The notes below the pieces were generated by a model. The model had not been told where the DNA came from. It worked only from the letters and a program-made list of their open reading frames with translations, and did no database searches. DNA of 33,076 nt from Lachnospiraceae bacterium (GTDB lineage: Bacteria > Bacillota > Clostridia > Lachnospirales > Lachnospiraceae), in NCBI GenBank assembly GCA_024684215.1, contig JAIKXH010000112.1:1-33076 (forward strand). Direction: 5' to 3'. The position numbers were made by a program, and so were the translations under genes. Of this stretch, positions 15,050 to 23,756 are shown piece after piece (the stretch's first letter is position 1; each line of letters begins with the position of its first letter).

Positions 15050-15923
15050 CAGACTCCACCCTTTATCCATACTTATCTATTTCCTTTCGGCAAGCCTTAT
15101 CCCGGCTTTTTCAAGAAATCCTGTGCTTCATACGCTTTGTCTCATCACAGGATTTTTGATGCTGTTTACCTGGGCCGATGCCGGTAAAATCCTAAAGAGA
15201 GTGCCGGTGTTTCTGCTCTTTTTTTTAATAATATCGCTGTTTAATCCGTTTTTTTACCACAACGGAAACACGGTTCTTTTTTATGTGGCAGGCAGACGCT
15301 TTTCACTTGAAGCATTACTGTTCGGTGCCGATTCTGCCCTGATTGTCATAGGAGTATCCGTTTGGTTTATAAGCCTCTCACACTATATGACCGGCGATAA
15401 AGTACTGCTTTTGTTTGGCGTTCTTTCCACAAAGCTTGCAACTATAGTTTCACTTATCATGCGCATAATCCCTCATTATGCCTCATATATAAATGCATAC
15501 AGAAAACAGCAAAAACTGATGGGGATATATGGTGAAGGCACGTTTTTGGAGCGCTTGAGGGCCGAGGCAAAAATATTTGCGGGATTTCTAACCTGGTCTT
15601 TGGAGCACTCAATGACCACAGCGGATTCAATGACGTCAAGAGGCTACGGCGTAGCAAAAAGGAAAAGCTATAGAATATACAGGATAAGACAAATCGATAT
15701 ATTAATAATGATAACTTCTGTCATATTTATCCTGCTCCTCGGTTTATCACTAATAAGGGGAACCTTTGAAACAAACTACTATCCTGTCATAGTTATGCAA
15801 CCTCAGGGCAGAGAAGCGATATTGTCCGAATCGGTTTACATAATTTATTCGTTGTTTTTGACTGTAAAACATTTGATAAAGGTTAATTATGGATTTTTTG
15901 AAAATAAACAATCTAAAATTTAA
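15042..15923 (+). CDS. ecfT: ECF transporter transmembrane subunit (EcfT/CbiQ family)
   Basis: 293 residues with about six membrane helices. The cytoplasmic coupling region carries RIIPHYASYINAYRKQQK and ends with the family signature ADSMTSRGYG (about 194-203), which contacts the ATPases. The start overlaps the preceding gene by 8 bp and has GGAGGG upstream; the 3' end overlaps the ATPase gene by 35 bp, so the genes are translationally linked. EcfT couples ATP hydrolysis to toppling of the S-component. Its place in a cobalamin-riboswitch operon indicates a dedicated (group I) transporter for B12 or a related corrinoid. Confidence 0.93.
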   Translation: MIDRLHPLSILIYFLSASLIPAFSRNPVLHTLCLITGFLMLFTWADAGKILKRVPVFLLFFLIISLFNPFFYHNGNTVLFYVAGRRFSLEALLFGADSALIVIGVSVWFISLSHYMTGDKVLLLFGVLSTKLATIVSLIMRIIPHYASYINAYRKQQKLMGIYGEGTFLERLRAEAKIFAGFLTWSLEHSMTTADSMTSRGYGVAKRKSYRIYRIRQIDILIMITSVIFILLLGLSLIRGTFETNYYPVIVMQPQGREAILSESVYIIYSLFLTVKHLIKVNYGFFENKQSKI

Positions 15924-17304
15924 ATATGCATCTTACGATGAGAGTTATATTCCCGAAGGAAACGTCCTTGACGACGTATCTTTAAACATAAACGAAGGCG
16001 AAATAATCACTCTCTGCGGTCCTACAGGATGCGGTAAATCTACTCTTTTAAAACTTTTAAAAAAGGAGATCGCACCGCAGGGAATGCAATCGGGTGATAT
16101 CATATTTTGCGGTAAAAATCTTTCTGAATTGTCACCGTTAGAGCAGGCCAAAGATATAGCTCTTCTTTTCCAAAATCCCGAGGATCAGATAGTTACGGAT
16201 AAGGTATGGCATGAAATAGCATTCGGACTGGAAAATCTTGGTATCAAAAATGCCGAAATGGAAAACCGCATTGCCGAAATCATTGCGTTTTTCAGGCTCG
16301 AATCCATTTCAAAATCAGATACCGCCACTCTTTCGGGCGGTCAAAAGCAGCTGCTGGTTTTAGCCTCACTTTTGGCCATGAGTCCAAAGCTTCTTCTTTT
16401 GGACGAGCCTATTTCCGCGCTCGATCCGGAAAATGCAGAGAGCTTTATATCCACCCTCAAAAGGCTCCACAAGCAGCTTGGAATAACGATCATTATCGCA
16501 GAACACAAAGTATCCTACGTGGCTCCGATCTCTGATAAAATGGCAGTCATGGACAAGGGCCGTATTGTATGCTTTGATACACCAAATAACGCTATGAATG
16601 TCTACGAAAGGCTCTTACCTCCAATCGTACCGGTAGAAAGCAAGATGCCTAAACCGGCCGATTCAGAGCCTGCGGTATCAATAAAAAATGCATATTTTAG
16701 GTATTCCAAAAAAGAAAAAGACGTACTTGAAAACCTTTCCGCCGATTTTAAAAAAGGTACCTGCTACTCAATTTTCGGCTGTAATGCCGCCGGAAAAAGC
16801 ACCCTTTTAAATCTGATATCCGGACTATTAAAAGTACAGGAAGGAAAAATATCTTGGGGCGTAAAAAAGCCTAAAATCGCCTATATTCCCCAAAATGTAG
16901 AGCTTATGTTTCTCTCAGACACTGTTCGCGGGGAACTAATAAATTCCGGCTACAGTAAGGATAATATTCCCGATTATACAAAAGATCTTAACCTTTCATC
17001 CTCCCCCTTTGATTTAAGCGGAGGAGAAAAACAGCTCCTTGCCCTTGCAAAAATATCCCTTCTCACTCCGGACATACTTTTATTGGATGAACCGAGTAAA
17101 GGAATGGATACAAATTTAGAGAGAATTATGTTCAGAGAGTTAAACAGGTTTACAGAAAACGGAACTTGCACCATTATGTCAACTCACGATTTACATTTTG
17201 CAAGAACAGTTGCAGATATGTGTTCCATCATGTCAATGGGCAAACTTACGGGCTTTTTGGATACCGAAGCTTTTTTCAAAAGCAATAAATTGTATTCAAT
17301 TTAG
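15889..17304 (+). CDS. ecfA: Fused double ATPase of ECF transporter (EcfA-EcfA')
   Basis: 471 residues with two ABC domains in one chain. Domain 1: Walker A GPTGCGKS (44-51), Q loop FQNPEDQIV, signature LSGGQ (148-152), Walker B LLLLDEP (168-174) and switch AEHK. Domain 2: Walker A GCNAAGKST (297-305), signature LSGGE (376-380), Walker B ILLLDEP (396-402) and switch STHD. Both sites look intact. The second domain is slightly shorter, with Q loop IPQNVELMF. Fused EcfA pairs are known in dedicated ECF systems. The gene overlaps the end of ecfT; 154 bp separate it from the S-component, with no clear terminator between. Confidence 0.95.
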   Translation: MDFLKINNLKFKYASYDESYIPEGNVLDDVSLNINEGEIITLCGPTGCGKSTLLKLLKKEIAPQGMQSGDIIFCGKNLSELSPLEQAKDIALLFQNPEDQIVTDKVWHEIAFGLENLGIKNAEMENRIAEIIAFFRLESISKSDTATLSGGQKQLLVLASLLAMSPKLLLLDEPISALDPENAESFISTLKRLHKQLGITIIIAEHKVSYVAPISDKMAVMDKGRIVCFDTPNNAMNVYERLLPPIVPVESKMPKPADSEPAVSIKNAYFRYSKKEKDVLENLSADFKKGTCYSIFGCNAAGKSTLLNLISGLLKVQEGKISWGVKKPKIAYIPQNVELMFLSDTVRGELINSGYSKDNIPDYTKDLNLSSSPFDLSGGEKQLLALAKISLLTPDILLLDEPSKGMDTNLERIMFRELNRFTENGTCTIMSTHDLHFARTVADMCSIMSMGKLTGFLDTEAFFKSNKLYSI

Positions 17305-17458
17305 ATTATGTAAACCACTTTGCACTATATATAGTACTGGTGTTATTTAAAAATGAAAGATTTCTTTCAAATTTCTATTATTTGAATTTTACATAAAATA
17401 AGCAATGGTTATACGTCCGGCAATAGACAACGGTTATCAATGAAGGTCACTTAAAGGG

Positions 17459-18079
17459 ATGATATTCGAAAAATATTACATTTTAATATCACTTTTTTTA
17501 ATCGCAGGATCACTTGCGATCGTTTTTTCGCGCCTTGATAAACGTCATACCGGAGTCAGGCGCATTACCCTTATAGCAGTCATGACCGCTTTATCTATCG
17601 TTGGCCGTTTTATCTTTGCTTCTCTTCCCGCATTTAAGCCTGTTTCGGCTATCATTATTCTCACCGGTATATATTTAGGAAGTGAAGCCGGATTTTTGTG
17701 CGGATGCCTTTCCGCATTTTTATCAAACTTCTACTTTGGCCAGGGTCCTTGGACTCCTTTTCAGATGGTTGCCCTCGGACTAATCGGCTTATTTGCAGGT
17801 ATTATTTTTTCAAAAAGACGTTTTAAACGCAGCAGTTTTCGTATGATCGTTATATGTATTTACGGACTTATCTGCGGCATATTTTATTCGCTGTTTTTGG
17901 ACACCTGGACCATGCTCTGGACCTACGGAAGTTTTGACTTAAAAGGCTATCTGGCAGTGATAAGTGCAGCAATCCCGTACACTGTTCTTTACAGTTTATC
18001 TAACGTTTTATTCCTTATTATCTTGGACATTCCCTTCGGAAAAAGACTGGGAAGAATAATCACAAAATACAGGATTTGA
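17459..18079 (+). CDS. ECF transporter S-component, probably cobalamin/corrinoid
   Basis: 206 residues with about six membrane helices and no signal peptide. The helix 1-2 region holds LIAVMTALSIVGRF, typical of S-components, where small residues contact EcfT. The segment GQGPWTPFQM (94-103) recalls S-components predicted for B12-type substrates. It follows the EcfT and EcfA genes and the riboswitch, so cobalamin (CbrT-like) is the likely substrate; a precursor such as cobinamide or alpha-ribazole is an alternative. The start at 17459 has GAAGG 12 bases upstream; an in-frame stop lies just before that, so no earlier start is possible. Confidence 0.82.
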   Translation: MIFEKYYILISLFLIAGSLAIVFSRLDKRHTGVRRITLIAVMTALSIVGRFIFASLPAFKPVSAIIILTGIYLGSEAGFLCGCLSAFLSNFYFGQGPWTPFQMVALGLIGLFAGIIFSKRRFKRSSFRMIVICIYGLICGIFYSLFLDTWTMLWTYGSFDLKGYLAVISAAIPYTVLYSLSNVLFLIILDIPFGKRLGRIITKYRI

Positions 18080-18097
18080 ATTACATACAATCATGCT

Positions 18098-18126
18098 TTA
18101 ACATAGGCGGCAGGTTGTGGTATACT
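18098..18126 (+). promoter_or_regulatory. Promoter of trkA-trkH
   Basis: -35 TTAACA (18098-18103) and -10 TATACT (18121-18126) have a 17-bp spacer with TTGTGG before the -10. They lie 40 bp upstream of trkA, which has its own GGAG ribosome-binding site. Confidence 0.7.
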
Positions 18127-18165
18127 AACTAACGTATCGACAATTTTTCGTTACGGAGAATTTTT

Positions 18166-19521
18166 ATGAATATTATTATAGTAGGATGCGGTAAAGTAGG
18201 TCATACTCTTGTCCAGCAGCTGGGCGGAGAAAACCACGATATCGTAGTAGTGGATTTAAATCCCGACAGGGTTCACAGCATCACAGATGAGCTGGACGCG
18301 CAGGGCATTATAGGAAACGGTGTAAGCTACCAGACCCTCAAAGAGGCCGGAGTTGAAAATGCAGACCTTTTGATTGCCGTCACAGCTTCGGATGAGCAAA
18401 ACCTTCTTTGCTGCTGTATTGCAAGGCAGGCAGGACACTGCAAAACCATAGCCAGAGTCAGAAACCCCTTATATAACGAAGAGATTTCATTTTTGCGCGA
18501 TAAGCTCGGCCTCGATATGGTTATCAATCCTGAACTTCTTACAGCAAACGAAATCGCCCGTCTGTTCCAGTTCCCTTCTGCCGTAAAAATCGATACTTTC
18601 TCAAAGGGAAGAATAGAACTTATACATTTCCGCGTTACCAAGGAATGTGCTCTTTGCGGAATGGAACTCATGAATCTGAAAAATACGCTGGGCTTTAACG
18701 TTCTGATTCCTCTTGTTACAAGAGGCGAGGACGTCATAATTCCCCGTGGTAATTTTGTATTTGAAGAAAACGATGTTGCATCAGTTGTCACAACCTCCAG
18801 AACAGCATCCATGTTCTTTAGAAAAATCGGCTTCACTTCAGGCAGGACAAGAACCGCCATGTTGGTGGGCGGCGGCACTATTTCATATTATCTTGCAAAA
18901 AGGCTTCTTGCAGCAGGAATCAATACCAAAATCGTTGAAATAGACGAAAAGGTATGCACAGAGCTTTCCGAAAAGCTCCCCGGCGCTACCATCATAAAGG
19001 GCGACGGAACCGACGAAAAACTGCTTTTACAGGAAGGACTTGAAAGTGCAGACGGCTTTGTTGCCCTGACGGGGCTTGACGAAGAAAACATTCTGCTCTC
19101 ACTCCTTGCAAGGAGATTGGGCAGTCCCAAAGCAGTCAGCAAGATCAACAGGATCAATTTTAATTCACTGCTTAGCGACATTAAACTAGATACCGCTATT
19201 TTCCCGAGACTTCTTACTGCGGATGTTATTATTAAATATGCCCGTTCAATGAATGACTCTCTGGGAAGCAACGTGGAAAATCTCTACAGACTTGAGGACG
19301 GAAAGGCTGAAGCCTTGGAGTTTTATGTAAAAGAAGCTTCAGACGTTACTGATACTCCAATCGCCAAACTTAAGCTTAAAAACGATATCAACATCTGCTC
19401 AATTACAAGAGATGATAAAATAATATTCCCTACCGGTTCCGATGAAATCAAGGTCGGCGACTACGTGGTAATCGTTGTAAAGCATCAGGGAATGAACGAT
19501 ATCTCCGATATTTTACAATAA
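18166..19521 (+). CDS. trkA: Trk potassium uptake regulator TrkA
   Basis: 451 residues. TrkA is the cytoplasmic NAD(H)- or ATP-binding ring that gates the TrkH potassium channel. It has two tandem RCK modules: the first Rossmann motif is GCGKVG (7-12) with VVVDLNPDRV, the second LVGGGTISYYLA near 230 with KIVEIDEKVC and IIKGDGTDE. Each Rossmann fold is followed by a TrkA-C-type domain; the last is DTPIAKLKLKNDINICSI. The length is normal. trkH follows after 27 bp. Confidence 0.95.
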   Translation: MNIIIVGCGKVGHTLVQQLGGENHDIVVVDLNPDRVHSITDELDAQGIIGNGVSYQTLKEAGVENADLLIAVTASDEQNLLCCCIARQAGHCKTIARVRNPLYNEEISFLRDKLGLDMVINPELLTANEIARLFQFPSAVKIDTFSKGRIELIHFRVTKECALCGMELMNLKNTLGFNVLIPLVTRGEDVIIPRGNFVFEENDVASVVTTSRTASMFFRKIGFTSGRTRTAMLVGGGTISYYLAKRLLAAGINTKIVEIDEKVCTELSEKLPGATIIKGDGTDEKLLLQEGLESADGFVALTGLDEENILLSLLARRLGSPKAVSKINRINFNSLLSDIKLDTAIFPRLLTADVIIKYARSMNDSLGSNVENLYRLEDGKAEALEFYVKEASDVTDTPIAKLKLKNDINICSITRDDKIIFPTGSDEIKVGDYVVIVVKHQGMNDISDILQ

Positions 19522-19548
19522 TTCGGCTTTTTGTTCGGAGGACTTAGA

Positions 19549-20991
19549 ATGAACTTTATCATGGTCACTTATATTATCGGCTGGATTCTCCAGATAGAAT
19601 CCGCTTTCCTGCTTTTGCCTGCTATAGTAGGCTTTTTCTACGGGGAAGCCGATAAGTCTTTGGTTTACATAATTACAGCATTGGGAAGCTTTTTAGTAGG
19701 TTTTCTGATCAAACTAAAAAAACCCAAAACACACGACCTTTATACACGTGAAGGCTTTGCAACCGTTGCGATAGGCTGGATTGCAATGAGTGCCGTCGGT
19801 GCTGTTCCATTCAGAGCAACCGGCGAAATCCCTCATTATATTGATGCTCTTTTTGAGACGGTTTCCGGCTTTACCACTACCGGAGGAAGCATTTTAAACG
19901 ATGTCGAAGCACTCTCCCACGCCACCCTGTTTTGGAGAAGCTTTACCCACTGGATAGGCGGTATGGGTGTTTTTGTGTTTATCATGGCCATCTTCCCCAT
20001 CATGGGCGGATATTCCATAAACCTTATGAGAGCGGAAAGTACGGGCCCCAGTGTTGGCAAACTGGTTCCCAGAGTGCAAAACACCGCAAAAATACTCTAT
20101 GCGATTTATATGGGGCTTACCATTGTGGGCTGCATAGTATACATGATATGCGGTATGAGCTTTTTTGAAGCGATCACTACCATATTCGGAACTGTAGGCA
20201 CAGGTGGTTACGGTATATTAAACACCAGCATTACCACCTACTCTCCCGCTGTTCAATGGGCAATTACTATATTTATGATTCTATCGGGTATCAACTATTC
20301 GGTATATTTTTGTTTGCTCAGAAGGCAGTTCAAAGAGGCATTTTCCATTTCCGAGGTAAAATGGTACATAGGAATCATTTTGGTATCGACCGCCATTATC
20401 GCATTTAACATAAGAGAACTATATTCCGGCGCCGGTGAAAGCATCAGGCAGGCTGCATTCCAGGTAGGATCAATAATCACAACGACCGGATTTTCCACCA
20501 CAGATTTTGATCTGTGGCCGTCTCTATCCAAAACAATACTTGTTATACTAATGTTTTGCGGAGCATGCTCGGGTTCCACAGGCGGAGGTATGAAAATATC
20601 AAGATGGCTTATTATGGGAAAAACCATTTTTAAAGAGCTCTCAACCATCATTCATCCAAGGCAGGTCAAAAAGATCCATATGGACGGGCACGTCGTTGAG
20701 CACGAAACAGTGCGAGCAACCAATGTTTATCTCGCATCGTACTTTTTTATCATGCTGTTATCCGTGCTTCTTATATCTTTGGACAATTTTGACTTTACAA
20801 CAAATTTCACCGGTGTTGTGGCAATGATAAATAATATCGGCCCCGGAATCGGCCTTGTGGGTCCTACCGGAAACTATTCGATATTCAGCAATTTTTCAAA
20901 AATCGTTTTGATATTTGATATGCTTGCAGGCAGACTCGAGATTTTCCCTATGCTTATCATTTTGAAACCCGCCTGCTGGAAAAAATACTAA
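19549..20991 (+). CDS. trkH: Trk potassium uptake channel TrkH
   Basis: 480 residues from the ATG at 19549, which has GGAGG eight bases upstream; a TTG at 19531 precedes that site and is rejected as start. It is a membrane protein of about ten helices with four pore repeats of the M-P-M type. The selectivity-filter glycines are visible as FTTTGGS, FGTVGTGGYG, ITTTGFSTTDF and the final NNIGPGIGLVG; the ACSGSTGGGMKISR stretch is also typical. It pairs with TrkA just upstream. A strong terminator follows. Confidence 0.95.
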   Translation: MNFIMVTYIIGWILQIESAFLLLPAIVGFFYGEADKSLVYIITALGSFLVGFLIKLKKPKTHDLYTREGFATVAIGWIAMSAVGAVPFRATGEIPHYIDALFETVSGFTTTGGSILNDVEALSHATLFWRSFTHWIGGMGVFVFIMAIFPIMGGYSINLMRAESTGPSVGKLVPRVQNTAKILYAIYMGLTIVGCIVYMICGMSFFEAITTIFGTVGTGGYGILNTSITTYSPAVQWAITIFMILSGINYSVYFCLLRRQFKEAFSISEVKWYIGIILVSTAIIAFNIRELYSGAGESIRQAAFQVGSIITTTGFSTTDFDLWPSLSKTILVILMFCGACSGSTGGGMKISRWLIMGKTIFKELSTIIHPRQVKKIHMDGHVVEHETVRATNVYLASYFFIMLLSVLLISLDNFDFTTNFTGVVAMINNIGPGIGLVGPTGNYSIFSNFSKIVLIFDMLAGRLEIFPMLIILKPACWKKY

Positions 20992-20994
20992 AAC

Positions 20995-21031
20995 AAACCG
21001 GATAGTAATAAATTTACTGTCCGGTTTATTT
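20995..21031 (+). terminator. Terminator of trkA-trkH
   Basis: AAACCGGATAGTAA pairs with TTTACTGTCCGGTTT (20995-21027, one wobble) around a short AT loop, followed by ATTTAAT. It lies 3 bp after the trkH stop. Confidence 0.85.
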
Positions 21032-21043
21032 AATATATTTTAG

Positions 21044-21114
21044 TTAGTTTTATCTAATTATTGTTAGATTTTAATAGATTTTTAATTGTTTTCTAACTAT
21101 AGTTGTGATAGACT
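21044..21114 (+). promoter_or_regulatory. Promoter and candidate operators of the DtxR/MntR-family gene
   Basis: -35 TTGTTT (21086-21091) and -10 TAGACT (21109-21114) are 17 bp apart. TTAG-TTTTAT-CTAA (21044-21057) is a perfect inverted repeat, and GTTAGA (21063-21068) with TCTAAC (21092-21097) forms a second, wide one touching the -35. TTAG/CTAA half-sites resemble DtxR-family operators, so the gene may regulate itself; this is inferred from pattern only. Confidence 0.45.
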
Positions 21115-21152
21115 TAACATGTAGTTTTTAATCCATTACAAGGAGAATTGTC

Positions 21153-21527
21153 ATGCGTAATAACGAATCATCAGAAGACTATCTCGAAACTATACTTATG
21201 CTCAGTGAAGTTAAGCCCGTTGTACGTTCGGTTGATATCGCCAATGAGCTTGGCTATAAAAAATCAAGTGTCAGCGTAGCCATGAAAAACCTACGCGAGC
21301 GCAATATGATAACCGTTACAGATGAAGGATATATATATCTTACTGAAGACGGAAAAAAGATAGCCGATATGATTTATGAACGTCATAAGCTTATATCGGA
21401 ATGGCTCATTAAGCTTGGTGTGGATAAAAAAGTTGCATTGGAGGATGCCTGCAAAGTAGAGCATGACCTCAGTGAAGAAAGCTTTTCAGCCATCAAAAAG
21501 TACATTTTGGGAAAGACTAAAGCATAA
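21153..21527 (+). CDS. DtxR/MntR-family metal-dependent repressor
   Basis: 124 residues, the short form without a C-terminal SH3-like domain. The N-terminal winged helix (about 5-65: SVDIANELGYKKSSVSVAMKNLRERNMI) binds DNA. The dimerisation/metal region follows (66-118). Aligned by eye with Bacillus MntR, ligands are Asp9, Glu12, His78, Glu103 and His104, but the position of MntR Glu99 is a cysteine (Cys100), as in the iron sensor DtxR. The metal could therefore be manganese or iron. ATG at 21153, with AAGGAG upstream. No transporter for these metals is adjacent, so targets are likely elsewhere plus itself. Confidence 0.9.
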   Translation: MRNNESSEDYLETILMLSEVKPVVRSVDIANELGYKKSSVSVAMKNLRERNMITVTDEGYIYLTEDGKKIADMIYERHKLISEWLIKLGVDKKVALEDACKVEHDLSEESFSAIKKYILGKTKA

Positions 21528-21538
21528 TTAAAATCGTA

Positions 21539-23599
21539 TCACAGACTAAAGCTTATAGTGCTTGTATCAACTACCGTATCACCACTTTTTGTCTCAGTAA
21601 TATGGAATACAAGCTCTATATCCTTTATCTCGGTGATACTGCTCTTTTTTAGCGATTCACTGCTAAATACAAGCGATCCTGTAGCAGTTTTGGAAGCTGC
21701 AACCTCTATCGACAGCGTTGTATCAACGCTGTTTTTGTTTACTTTTACATCCTTGCATGAAACGGTGATATCCTTTTGAGAAGTGTTCTCCACATAAAGC
21801 ACCAGCTCAGGATTTGTCAGACTTGTATCATCTTTTAGTCCCTTGCTTACTATCTTGATTCCGTTTTCATTATAGAGAGTTTTTTCTGTAGTTTCAGTTG
21901 TTTCTGTTGTCGTTTCTTCCTTCCAGCTGACCACATTATGGTAGAGCTTATAGAATCCGCCACCCATTCTCTCAGCCTGAATCTGAATGGAAAATTTGTT
22001 CATTCCGAGGCTCTTAAGCGCCTCATCCACATATCCTGTTTTATACTCTCCCTTTCCATATGCCGATTCAATCGATTTAAACAATGAGGCCGGTATTATA
22101 ACTGAAAAATGCTGGTCACCGCTTCCCGCAGCCACAAGCTTTTTCTTACAATCGGCGTAGTACTCCTCCATGGACCATACAGCATCGGTTTCCTTGTAAC
22201 CAAGCTTTTCGAGAGCCGCGATAAGCTCTTCTTTGCTGGGTGAAGTTGTCGTTCCGTTGCTGTTATTATTTGTATTAGTATTAGTATTTGTATTATTGTT
22301 ATTGTTTGTATTATTTGGATAGAGGTCCTCATATCTAAGCGGAGTGGGATTACTGTCTCCCACAGTGGAAGGATCTCCCGCCGCAGCATCGTCTACATTT
22401 CCCTTCTCCAGGCCGCTGTATGCCGTTCCGTTACAAGGAGGGAGGTTCACAGAAAGCCCTGTTCTCGTATGCGTAGATGCAAAATCTTTGTCGGATTTAT
22501 TAAAATAATCGTATGTGGAAGGATTGGTATCGTCCCAGGTTACGTCTTCATTGTAATAACCGTCGGATAATTTTACTATATTCCAAGCATGGTCCTCTCC
22601 CGCATAACCGGTGCAGTAATAGCAAGGAATACCCAGTTGCTGAAGTATATACTGGTTTGCTCTGGCATATCCCGCGCAAACCGATATACCGTTTACCAAA
22701 GCGCTGTAAGCACTCTGGCTTAAAACCGCTCCGTCCGCGTAGGTTACATTCTGTACCAGATAATCATGAACATACTTTTCCTTTGCATAATCGGAATCCA
22801 GCTCATTTGCTCCCGCTATAACAGCCTTGGCAGCACTGCTGAAATTCGCTTTTGCGGTCTCTAAAGCATTAGCCAAGGTATAATAAGATAACTGAATCTC
22901 AACAACAGATCCGGATTTTGTGTATTTGACAGAATAACTGGTCTCAAGATAGAAAAGCTCCGGGTGATCGTTTACAACGCTCTCAAAAATATTGGAAAGC
23001 TGTGAAGTATTAATGGCTTTTATCGGTGCAAAGGATGAATTAATTGCGATGGCATTTGCATATATCTGGCGATATACCGCCTTCTCATCTTCCGTCAGCA
23101 TTCCGTAATAGGGATAAATGCTCGTATCAAAGGTAAACTTTTCACCGGTCTCTCCGGTGCTTAAGGTCTTTTTTATTGACTCAGCCACATCATCGGTAAT
23201 TTTTTCCTCCTCACCGGTTATAGGCTCGTATCCTGTCATTTTGCTTAAGTCGGCAGCGTCGTTTCTACGATTCTCTTCCGGGATTTCTATTATCACTCCG
23301 TTACCTTCAGAATCGGTACTTCCGTTGCCGGTACTTCCGTCGCCGGTACTTCCATCGCCTATAACTACGCCGTCCGGAGTATCAGTATCGTTAGCAGCGC
23401 CATCCCGGTCTAAACCATTATCAACGGCATCATCGTCTTTATTAAATATATCCATAATGCCGGTCGCATTCTCGTCTCCGTACAAAACCTTTGCAACCGA
23501 CTGTGACAAATTCGGATTTAGGGCGCACAAAAGGACGAAAGCACTAAGTGCTATCACAAGTACCGCCAATGTATAAAAAATTCCTTTGATTACTTTCAT
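21539..23599 (-). CDS. Secreted/anchored transglutaminase-like protein
   Basis: 686 residues. An N-terminal membrane anchor (about 6-27) is followed by an acidic, Gly/Ser/Thr/Asp-rich spacer with GDGST repeats (about 50-105). The transglutaminase-like core (about 160-370) has a complete triad: Cys308 in SVCAGYA, His337 in DHAWN and Asp352 in EDVTWDD. A striking Asn/Thr linker (about 429-450) leads to two C-terminal beta-like regions, the last (about 575-686) resembling extracellular Ig-like or FxLYD-type domains. It probably acts on the outside of the cell, as a protein cross-linking enzyme or a protease on wall proteins. Its gene is convergent with the metal regulator, 11 bp apart. Confidence 0.85.
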   Translation of the reverse strand: MKVIKGIFYTLAVLVIALSAFVLLCALNPNLSQSVAKVLYGDENATGIMDIFNKDDDAVDNGLDRDGAANDTDTPDGVVIGDGSTGDGSTGNGSTDSEGNGVIIEIPEENRRNDAADLSKMTGYEPITGEEEKITDDVAESIKKTLSTGETGEKFTFDTSIYPYYGMLTEDEKAVYRQIYANAIAINSSFAPIKAINTSQLSNIFESVVNDHPELFYLETSYSVKYTKSGSVVEIQLSYYTLANALETAKANFSSAAKAVIAGANELDSDYAKEKYVHDYLVQNVTYADGAVLSQSAYSALVNGISVCAGYARANQYILQQLGIPCYYCTGYAGEDHAWNIVKLSDGYYNEDVTWDDTNPSTYDYFNKSDKDFASTHTRTGLSVNLPPCNGTAYSGLEKGNVDDAAAGDPSTVGDSNPTPLRYEDLYPNNTNNNNNTNTNTNTNNNSNGTTTSPSKEELIAALEKLGYKETDAVWSMEEYYADCKKKLVAAGSGDQHFSVIIPASLFKSIESAYGKGEYKTGYVDEALKSLGMNKFSIQIQAERMGGGFYKLYHNVVSWKEETTTETTETTEKTLYNENGIKIVSKGLKDDTSLTNPELVLYVENTSQKDITVSCKDVKVNKNSVDTTLSIEVAASKTATGSLVFSSESLKKSSITEIKDIELVFHITETKSGDTVVDTSTISFSL

Positions 23600-23672
23600 A
23601 TATTATTCCTCAAAATGAAGTTTCAATATTATTTTACACTATTTTTTGTTTTTTTAATATACCTATTATATG

Positions 23673-23701
23673 TTGAAAATAAGGCCTAAAAATGATAATA
23701 T
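23673..23701 (+). promoter_or_regulatory. Promoter of the nitroreductase gene
   Basis: -35 TTGAAA (23673-23678) and -10 TAATAT (23696-23701), spacer 17 bp with TGA before the -10. It lies in the divergent gap between the transglutaminase-like gene and the nitroreductase gene. Confidence 0.5.
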
Positions 23702-23756
23702 TGCTAGTGACGGATTTTTAACAAAGCTCTATATTAGTTACAAAAAGGAGGTAATT

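Noticed and set aside
17305-17458. A second riboswitch or promoter before the S-component
   Set aside because: Only a short palindrome (ACTATATATAGT) and a weak TTTACA/TATACG pair are seen; no aptamer core could be recognised.
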